A stretch of DNA of 64,000 bases. Source: Meandrina meandrites. Lineage: Eukaryota; Cnidaria; Anthozoa; Scleractinia; Meandrinidae. The DNA lies in NCBI GenBank assembly GCA_963693305.1, contig OY855913.1:4415001-4479000 (forward strand). Direction: 5' to 3'. The position numbers were made by a program, and so were the translations under genes. Position 1 is the stretch's first letter, and every line of letters starts with the position of its first letter. The notes under the pieces were generated by a model. The model saw only the letters and a program-made list of their open reading frames with translations, did no database searches and was not told the origin of the DNA. Shown here piece by piece: positions 25,701 to 36,784 of the stretch.

Positions 25701-28700
25701 GTTGAATTAAGCAAAAATAAACGAAAACTACATTTTGATTTCTTAGATTTTTTTTTGTAGACCAAATTTGATATTGGTCGAGTCTTTGCAAGCGCAACAC
25801 TTTGTTAATTGCGTCTTTATAGCTGCAAGTTTTTAACTATTACAGCAACAATTGAAAGTAAGTTTCAAATACGTTCTGACAAGAAAATACAAAGAACAAC
25901 AATTTTTCAGGCTAAAAAAATGCATTTGCTTAAATTGCTTTCACAAAGCGTGGATCATTTCATTCATTTCATCAATTCCAAAATAAATACCTCTGTGACC
26001 AGCAAATTTGGACTGGATGATAGCGCCTTTGAGATTAAATTAATCACAAACTTTCCAGAACACATCAAAATTTGTCACGTCAATATATCGTCATAGCAAC
26101 ATCTCTTACGAAATCCGCGAGTTCAGACAGTTCTATTAGATGGACACGGGTGTCGACCGCCAAGAATTCAAAATAAAACGTCTTGACAAACTAACGGACG
26201 AATGAAGGCTGCAATATAGAACTGTACCATGTAAAGGTATTCTGCATCTAAGCGCGTTACCTTTGTCGGTGAAACATAAACCACTACACCATCGTTGCTT
26301 TGTCTCAACACTTTCTCCATGCAGTAGTACGACGCGTAAGTCTTTCCTGAGGAGGTCGGCGCCACAATCACTGCTGACTCGTTCTTATCCACAGCATCTA
26401 GGAGCTTTCGCTATGAAACGTTCAAGAGAGGAGATATACAATATGTAACTATAACGTAAAGCTTTGCAAGGAGGTGAAATATTCTTCTTGTCAAACAATT
26501 TACCAGGTGTTGACCGCTGGACCACTCCAGGGCCGTTGGATTTTGCTTGGGTGGGTGCGAACACCGGAAGCATGAGTGTCTAGGGGGATCTGGGGGTATA
26601 TTTCCCCGGGAAATTGAAAAAAGTTGTTGAAGTCCACTTTTCCAGCATTCTGAGAGTCATTTTAACCCTCCCTCTCAGATTAAACGGACCTTTGTGGTAA
26701 GTGAAGGGGTGCGGACGCACCCATCGCACACCCCCCTCCCACTGCCTACTGCCCTGCACTCAAGAAACGTTAAGTTTGATAGGCACATATTTCTTTGATG
26801 TACGTAAAGATGTAATGCATAACAAGAATTATTGCTTTGTTTTTCATACTAAGTGTAAACTGTAAAGTTTGTACTTTTTTTGCACGTGCTGTTTGTGCGT
26901 GTTTTACCTCCATAAATTTAGTTTGCTGGGTTTGTACGGTGTGCATGTTAGTCCATTCCTGTTGGAGTTCATGTTCAGGGAAAAGAAAACCGTTTGTAAT
27001 CCGTATTTTTTTTTTTTGCAGTTGTAGATATCCCTGAAAATTTGCAGAGCCAGACAAGATTTTCAACGGATTTTGTTTGTGCCCGAGATATGAAGCAGGG
27101 AATCTCGCATTCACTTGGGTTCGTATTAATTTCCTAAAATACTATACTTAACCACTATCCGCTCCACCTTACACGGTATACATTTATTTCTAGATATAGC
27201 ATACCTGCCAAGTATCTGGAATAAAGTGGTCGACCCTGGGATCTGCATCAGTGCGCTCTTCTCGTTTCAGCAAATGTCCCATGTGTTCCAGTTGGAATCT
27301 TACACTTGTCGTGTGAACAGAAAGCTGTCCGGCCTACGATGAAAAATCTATTTTACTAATGAACATATCAAGCTACCTCTGGTGCTTATTCCTAAGAAGG
27401 GATCGCATGGCCATATCATAAGATCACACTGTAAATGCAGAGAGAAAGTAGAGACTGATTGAAGCTTTTATTTCAGGTTTAGCACTAACTGTCGTGTAGT
27501 CGTTTCATTCAGGTAGTCGAATTCCGTCTACACTAGATGACAGTCTTGACGGATTTGCTTGTGAAAATAAAGAGACTTACTGGTAATTTGCAACAGATAC
27601 ACGTTTTTAACTATCACAGCAACAGTTCAAAGTTTAAGTTTTAAATACGTTCTGACACGAAAACGCAAAGAAACAAAGGAGAGCAACAATTCCAAAATAA
27701 ATACATGTCTGGCCAGCAAGTTTGGACTGGATGAGATTATATTAATCACAAACGTTCCAGACCATATCGAAACGTAGTTTTCCATAGAGCTACTTTCAGA
27801 TCAGAGGAGCTGGCTAGTTTCAGGCAATCTATTTTTTGGGGTCTTTCTGAAGAGCCGAAGTGCCCAAAACCGTCATAATTATTGGGCAGTACATGGTTTC
27901 CTTAATTATGGTGCTTATTATTTTCAGTTAGAAATTCTAAGGTTGTCTCACCGCAAAAAATGTTCGCCAAGGTGGAGGGTGAAGGGAACAAAACTACAAG
28001 AAACCAAGTTTTCATCTTGATATTGAAACGGTGAAATGAATGAGAGATGAAAAATTTACCCTTTTTCCACTTTCTGGCTGCAAGTTATAGAACGTGGCTG
28101 CGACGTCATCAAAGCCCAGCTTTTGCATGTATCCAGCAAGCTTCTTTTTGTCTTTATCCGTTAGAAAACTTTGAAAGTCTTGAGCAATTTTTTGCACACT
28201 TTCCATCAAAAGGACAGGATACTTCATGTCATTCGAGTCAGGGTCGCAAGTTCCTAGAACAATAATACAATGGCAAGTATTTTAACATAGATCATTCCAT
28301 ATAAATATCGTCAAATCTTTAACTAAGTCTTTAGTACACCTGACCCCTTTAAAAACTATTGTAATAAGCACTAAGGATGGCTGCCCAATCTTATTAGCCA
28401 ATGATGGTTATTTTGGGCAGGCATGCACTTTATTTTATTTTTATTCTTGTCTGTTTTGTAAATTTAAATTAATTAGGGTTCCAATAAAGTTGTTGTTGTT
28501 GTCAAAGCTCTATTAACAGGGTTCAAGACTAAGAACTAGCCCGCCAGACCAGTATATTCGAGAACAGAATTCCGTTGTTAGTCAGATTTGTCCTGTCAAA
28601 TCAGACAATACATAAATATTACATATCATTACGGTGGATATATGTGGGAAAATATCATGGAAAAGGCCCATTTCACATTCAAAACCACTGCATCGGCAGG

Positions 28701-31700
28701 CCAGTTCTGACAAATGGAAAGCACCCTAACTGTAGCCAACTAGCCACAGACTTGTAAAAATTTTATTTTGGTTTGTAGGTTTTAGGCTTTCGCTAGCCAT
28801 TTTGGCTAGTGACAATTTCAGGCATCCTAGTACATCGATGTAGAAGGAAACCAGTACTGGAAATTGATTCTGACAGAACAGAATTACACGTATGACCATT
28901 TATTAGAGAATCTTATGTCTGATGAATGACAGAAACTGCTGTCTGCTATTCATAAGTTACATACAAGTGTCTAGTACAAGTCAGTCCTGGCTACTACACG
29001 TAAAATCAAAGCTGTCATCAGCTACTGGGCTATAGTAACATAACGGTTAGTCTCGAGCCCTGACTAAGCCCTCCTCCCTTTTAAGCCCTCCTCCTTAATG
29101 AGCCTACTATAGAAGTTCCATTTTTTTAACAAGCCCCATCTCTAGTAAGAATTTCCTCACCTTCCCAAAATGGTAGATAACGGCAATAGGTTATTTTACA
29201 GTTGTCTGCTCGAGGCTGGAGGTGTCCTTGCATTGATACAAAGGAAAGATTAATTTTTCACTTACTTGTATGTTGCCAGGCATCAAAGCAACTCTGTGCC
29301 TTTTTCATGAGGGCTTGAAGATGAAGTTCCTGCGATTTGCAACCTGATTCATATTTATCAATCAATTGCAAAGCAGTGTTGTAGTTGTCTTTCTTTAGGT
29401 TGCTTTCGATATCCTTGAGGATATAATGCCACTTTTCTTGGTCTTTTTCCTTGTCTTGTTCTGTGGACATTTATGAAAAGAAAAGTACCAGCCAATTAAA
29501 TTGTTCACAGTGGCTTTTTACAATTTTTACAACACATCTTGTAACGTTTTACCGTTATTCGCGTTGTTTAAATGGCCTTATTAAATGTGCAGGGAATGCG
29601 CGTGTCGATTTGTCATCCACATGCTCAGCCGCTCGTATTCATGCCGGAGAAATCTCTACCCTATTTCGGCTAAAAATCACATCTATATAGCTTATGTAAA
29701 GGAGAAACTTCGTATACATGTAACTCTTATAACTTAACACACTGTACACTGCATCACTAGCAGATGCACTCAGTGAGTGATCCAAAAAAGAGACAAATAA
29801 TAGTGTCTGGTCTTATACTTTTGCTTCTTTGCATGATTTACAGGTCAGACAATTGTCAATATATGTTATATTAAATGAATAACACACCTTTTCCTTTTTG
29901 TTTATTCTCTTCAATAATTTGTGCCGCCTTCTTGCTCTGTGGAAAAAGTCCAATTTGAGTCAGTAATATTTTACAGTGCGTTGTAAATTTTATGAATACA
30001 ATGCCGAAAGGATATGTACTGGTGGAATAAAAACGCATTGCATAAAGGAGTAGAACTAAGTTCCAAAAACGTCTTCAGTTGTTAACGATCATGAAAATCG
30101 ATAATAGTATTATTTTATAAAGGCCTTGTTGTTGAAACTAAACTAACCGTCTTCCCTTGCTTGTTTTTGGCCTTTTTCTTCTTAGGCTCAGTTTTAGTGA
30201 CGGTGATGATTTTCGCTTGATCAACGCCTCCAACAAGTGAGTTGCCGTAAAATCTATGAAAGAGAACGTATTTCTGCTTGTTTCTGAAATACCACTTCCT
30301 TTGCTTTGGGTCATCTGGAGGCTTATCTGGACACACACAAAAAAACGAGAATATAAATTTGAGAAATTCAGCTTCAAGTATTTATAAGTATTTGTATGGT
30401 TGTTCACTTTTTAATTTTGGTATGCTAACAGTGAAGGTTCGGTGCAGTGTTGCTAAAAAAGGATGGGGTGGGTATAAAGTTGCCCTTTTCTTTACTAAAG
30501 GGGGAAGGGGACGGAAGCTCTTCAGTCCTTTGGGCCTTATATTTTTTTACAAAAAGGGGAAGGCCCCCTGGCCTCATGTCTTACCTGTGAACGCCTGTTT
30601 TGTTCTGTCGTGATCATCAGAAAGAGGCCTACGAGAATGCCAGTGATAAAGTTCATCAAATTCTCGACCAATGTTAAATACCTCGTCTTCACTCTCGTCT
30701 CTGATGAAGAACAAATGGACAAGTTTGGCACAACTTGCTCCTTATGAATTAATCATAACTATTCATAATGTATGCGCGTGTTGCCTTGGCCGAGCTCTGT
30801 TTGCTGGGGCAAAATCAGAACATCCCCATTTTGCGATCGTTTTGGCCACAGGCGTGGTTGTTTATTTTCATAACATTTAGCGAAAGATCACACTACAAAG
30901 ACATACAATGTATTACAGGGTACTGAATAACTCGCCACGAAGAAATTCGTCTTAACTTGTCGAAGACCTCATTCAGCTAAAGGATTGAACATGCATGCTT
31001 GCCTCGATTCTATGTAAAAACCCGTGAAACAAATTCCCGGATGAGAGGAAGTTCCCCAAACCAAGCTGGGAGAAAAACACGTCACAAGCTACATATAATA
31101 ATTTATTTCTTTAAAATAAATATCCTATTTAATGTCGTCAATGCCAAACACACTCTATTTCGCTGTTTAGTCTTACCCAGCCATGGCGTTAAGTTTTGAC
31201 CTAATGTCCCCAGCATACTCATTTACTAGAACGTTTTCCACTTCTAGAAGACGTCTGAACTTCACACAAGAGTCTGGTTCAGAGCTTGCTTCTGAAACAG
31301 AGATGTTAAAATATAACTGTACCTAGCCTACTAGGATGTCATATTGTTTCCATAACAAGTTTTACCAGTAAATTCAACTTGACTGAATTTCCACAACTTT
31401 GGCAATTTTGTTCCTTTTCATCGAGTGACAACCGTTGAATGCAACCCTTGCGAAAAATCAGTTAAAGATATGCTTGCTTTGACGTGAACAGAGTTGAGGA
31501 CAAGTAATTATTCTTCTCAAAGTCACCTATCTTTGGCTACTCTGTTTTTCATAGCCCAGTTTGGAATACCCTCCTATAACACTGTTTTTCGAAAGAAAAA
31601 TAGTTAGAAAAAATAAGTTACTTTTAAACCTGCAGCAAAAAACAGCGGTTGCCTTACTTTAAAAAACACTTACAGCAAGGAAATTCGGAAATAGGTAAGT

Positions 31701-33052
31701 TCCTTACGGCTAGTAAACCACGTACCTTATGCGCCAACGGGAAAGCAATCTCAGAAGGTAAGCTAAACAAATTCTAATGCTCACCTTAGGGAAAATAGTA
31801 ACCATACAAACCATACAAACTCCCATAGAACTGCAGGTTGGGAAAATGTTTCTTACCTTCCAATTGTTGGGCGCCCGTTACATTCTCAGCAAACAAAGGG
31901 AAAAATTGAGATTCAAGGGAATTGGAAGGATGCACTCTATTTACAGTAGCAACAACTTTACTCCATGCAGTCTCTGCATCTTTGATCACATCCTCTGGCA
32001 AACGGAGGCCTGATAAAGTTCAAAAAGCGAAATTAACGATCAGTATGAATGTTTTTACCTCGAAGTTCGTAAAAAATACGGCGCTGTGCGTGGTATTTTC
32101 AACTCTCTTCTCGGTGTTTGAAAATGTGATGCAACACTCTCATGCATGTTTGGTATATTACATAAAACTGACTAAAAAAATTAAATTGTTCGATAGTGGC
32201 CACCGGCGACTAACTTCACGGTGTTTGTGATTGACGTGCTGTCAATTAAAACCTTCACTGGCAATAACCTATATTTAACAATGACACTGCGAGACGGCTT
32301 TTTCTGTGAGCGAATAGTAAACGAGGCCCAGCCGAGTTGACTATCGCTCATAGAAAACGATGGCGAGTAGTCTAATGCTACTAAAGATAGCAGTCCAAAC
32401 CTCCAATGTATTGTTAAGCTAAAACTCAAGAGTTGTTTTCCCTTTAAGGACAGCGTGCGCGCGATCATGATCTCTCAGCAGATAGGAAACAGTGTAAGAA
32501 TCAATCCAATTCACAAATTTCCAGTAGAGCAAGACTGAGTGTCTGCTAATATCACTTATATTCACTGAGATAAAAATCAATAAAGTCAATATCATCACAC
32601 AAACCTTCCGATTCACTGGACCTTTGTTTCAAGACAAGGGTGAAAAGAGTATGGACAAGACGTCCGTCCATCAAATCTGCCACTGAAGACATGTCTAAAT
32701 TGTCTACTCTTGCGTCTTGCATCGTCTTCAAAATTTCCCATAAATGTGTGTGAATCTGTTTAATGGACATGAGAAAAAACAAACGGCGTGTTAAGATATA
32801 CTACTCTTTTTCTTCTTCACTGATAAAAACAAGGAATTAAGCTCTAAACCAAAGAATATTAAGTAAAAAGAAGTAACTTGCATTTGGCCATATATATGAC
32901 TATCAAAGCTAACATTTCGATAGTACTTCGTTTACTTTACATTTTTGTTTTCTGGACATTTCGATAGTACTTCGTTTACTTTAAATTTTATTTCATTCGC
33001 GATGTTTCTGTGACGCAATTCACTGCTTTCTCCTTATTTTTTTCCCCAAAAA

Positions 33053-33140
<88 letters not shown>

Positions 33141-35432
33141 TTTATTTAAGTGTCAAGTGTATTTAGCACTGGTGTGCTAATTGGGGACACTGTGTATTCC
33201 CGATCGAATTGGAATTTGGAAGTGTTGCTTTTTATGGAGGGAGGAAAACCGGAGAACCCGGAGAAAAACCCTCGGAGCAAGGACGAGAACCAACAACAAA
33301 CTCGACCCACATATGGCACATTGGTGGGGGCGAGCGCTCTCACCACTGCGCGACCCCTGCTCCCCTAACGCTTGTGCGAATCTGCCGATGAGCTAGTCGA
33401 CCATTTAATCAAACGCCACTTTTGCTGCAGTGGAAGTACAGCGCACTGCTGACAAGTGAAAACCTGCTCCCTAGAGGCTTAATCTAAACTACCATGTAGA
33501 CGTTATTTATTTTCTTATACTCACTGACCTCGTGAAAGGGGTAAACTTTACCATCCTTTGCTTTACAGAATTCATCCAACAAGGTGCTGTTTATGGTCTG
33601 TGCTCTGTACTGCAAAGGTAGCTTGTTGAGCAGTACAGTGTGAAGAAGGAAAAGCTTCATCCTGTCCTCTGCAGTTTTTACTGCTTCCTAGAAAAACATA
33701 AATTGGCGAAATACGGGAAGGTATCAATAAGCGGTATCTCGTAGTATAATGTTTATCTTAAGTACCAAATATTTACACATACTTACGTTATTGGTATGAG
33801 GTTCGTTGATGACTTTACACAAGACTTGCGCACAGGCAAGGACGGTGGCCACTTCACGGCAGCCGCCTTGTGGCGGATGCTGAAGAGCAGTTTGAACTTC
33901 TTCTTTAATATCAATCTGAAATAGGTCAGAAATGTGGTAAAAGTAAAAAATATACAGTTTAATCTCGACTAACGGACATGTCTTCACAACGGCCATGAAG
34001 ATTCCTCGTCCTGAACGCGATACGATCCATAATTTTTAGTCTTACTAAAACCTCCCAACACCTGAAGTTCAACTGTAATGTTCAATTGTAACACGAGATC
34101 TTCAGCTTCGTTGTCCAGCTACGTGGTTCGTGCTTTCTCTTTGATATATGACGAGCGAGGAATGAAGTGTAAGGAAAAATTTTGCAGCGTTCGTAGAATA
34201 CATTGAAGTGTATTGCACACCTGACAATCTGCACAACCTAAGTTATTTCCAGACATCTGATTACGCCAATATCTCATCAGAAAATGCCACGTGCTCTGTA
34301 CTGGTGGACCAAGCTAGGAAAACAAATATGATGCATTGCGAGTCAATCCTGAGTGATTGGCAGTGAAGTTTAACCCAACAAGTTATAATTAATCATTGTA
34401 ATCACTACATTTCAAAATATGACTTAGTTAACTTCAGAATATAAGAAATACATACGTGAACTGTTTTGTTACGGAAGGAAGGCAGGGCCCCCCGCGGGGG
34501 CGCAGGAGGAATTCTTGGAATAAACTAATGATATTTTCAGTATGGTAGCAGCACTCGTAAACTTGTAATTCTACTGGTCCTCTAGTGTGGCAGCTGCTAT
34601 ATTTTGTTTGGGGTAAGGGACATTGTTCCTGTTGTTCTCTCGAAGGGTATAACGGGCCATTCAGCAGAGACCTTGCAAGAGCTTCTACCCGACTCGGCAT
34701 TGTCACTTACCTTTCCGAAGAAAGTTTTATGATCAAACGAAGACTCTATGTAAAAGCCCAACACTTTGGTTGCAGTCATCTGGATGCCCGATATGAACAC
34801 ACAGTTCAACCCCTGTCCTAGGCAATGCAAGAGAAGACTTCGGAAGAAAAACTCTATGGTCAAGTCTTGCTTTCTCGTTCTATTGGTTTTCCATGGAATG
34901 TTTTCCGCATCTGTTAGCAGCAGAAATGCGGGAATTTTATCATCAACGTACTCTCTCCATTGCTTTTCCCAGAAATTGGCGATTGAAGTGACAACGGTGA
35001 ACCGTGTGTTATGTTGTAGATGAAGAATAAGAGCTTGGCGAGCTAACAGCATGGACGGTTGAGTCTTCCAGATGATTTCCATTTCTTTAAAGAAGACGAC
35101 GTGAAAAACACCACCTATGAAAAGAAATCAACCCGGGTCAGGAGATAGCGGTGCAAAGTGCACCGTTATCTCAAATCAAAATTTGCATTTTATTTTAATT
35201 TAAGGAGGCTCGCAACGGTTCCCAGCACTTTCAAGCTCTTAAACTTTGATGGGTCAGTACTACAAATCTTTATCAGTTGCTGCAACAATAATGTTATCAA
35301 ACAAATTCCCAATCTTGTAATGTATGTGAAATGATTCATATATGAACTGCGGATATATACGAAGGTGATATGTGATCTTCGCAGTGAATTTCAAATTTAA
35401 GCAATTGGAATGAAGAAGCCTGAAAAAAATCA

Positions 35433-35466
<34 letters not shown>

Positions 35467-36747
35467 GATACCGGTATCAAGTTGCGTCTTAACATGCCAA
35501 TTATTATTCAATAAAAAATAATGGGGATCAAGGGAAAATTAAGGGTGTTTTTATGGGTAAAACTGTTGCTATAGTAACCACTGACGTCATGAAAATGACC
35601 ACATTTTGTTTAGCAATGATTGGGAATTTGTTCGATATCATTATTGTAGCAGCAACTGATAAAGATTTGTAGTACTGGCCCATCAAAGCTTAAGAGCTCG
35701 AAATTGCTGGAAACCGTTGTGAGCCTCCTTAATTTAATCGCACCAAGGTTGATCACCGCTCAACCCCCTGAAGGAAATAAATGCTGTCTACCCAGAATAC
35801 CATTGGGTCATATGGTTCATGGTTTATGCTTTTCATATGGTCAACGTTTCTTCAATTAGGTGTAGTTATTTATTAATCTGCTGTACCTAACCTAGCTAAC
35901 GCAGTTCCTTTTTCTATTAGCTACAGCAATATTACCTCCACCCACCGCAAACGGAAAATATACATTTTTTTGCATCAGTTGGCTAACCTTTGTCTGTAAA
36001 GTATTGTAAAAATCGTTCCAGTAGGTAGATGAGGTGTAGAAACTGTCCGCCATGACTCCAGTCCAGGCTCTCCTCTCCAAAAAGTTCAAACAGCAAAGAG
36101 TCGCCGTCAATCAAAAAAATCTCTGCGTCCACAAAATCCGTTAGGATGTTAAGGTGTCTGTTAAGTTATACGCAATGTAAAAAATTATTTCACGGAAAGA
36201 TTTAAGGTATACAGGAAGTGGCAGTTATAGGGCCTTTTGGATTCGGTTTTATTAAGTACTATCGGTAAAGTAAAGGCGGTGGCAAACGAGGACTCACTGT
36301 GGCGAAACATTGCTGCTCATGTTGTTTTCTTGGGCGAGCAAATGGGGAAACATGTGTTGTTGACACAAAATGTTTCTGGAAGAAATCAGAAACATTTTTG
36401 TGTCCTCAACGACTGTTGCGCGCGCGCAAACAGGGAAGCAGTTGTCTCCGCCATAATGTGTCCGCAACATTGTGTCCTCATTTGCCAACACCTTAAGGAA
36501 AGTCTGCGTCCGAGTGCCAGACCGGAATATATTACGGCATGACTTTCGTAGCATGAAGCGACTGGGAGTATTTTTACTCCCTACCCCCTCCCCCCCACTT
36601 CAGATGGGATGCTGATCCATCGCAGGATTACTCCCAGCATCTTGTTTATACACCTGGCCCCAGTTGTTCAAAGGGTGGATAACGCTATCCACCGGATAAA
36701 TCGCTATCCAGCGGATAAGTGTTGGCAAAACAAACTACGCTATCCAC

Positions 36748-36784
<37 letters not shown>

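Noticed and set aside
26770..27114. Extra helicase exon between exons 17 and 18
   Set aside because: The 114-codon frame has no family similarity, and exons 17 and 18 already join in phase with continuous conserved sequence.
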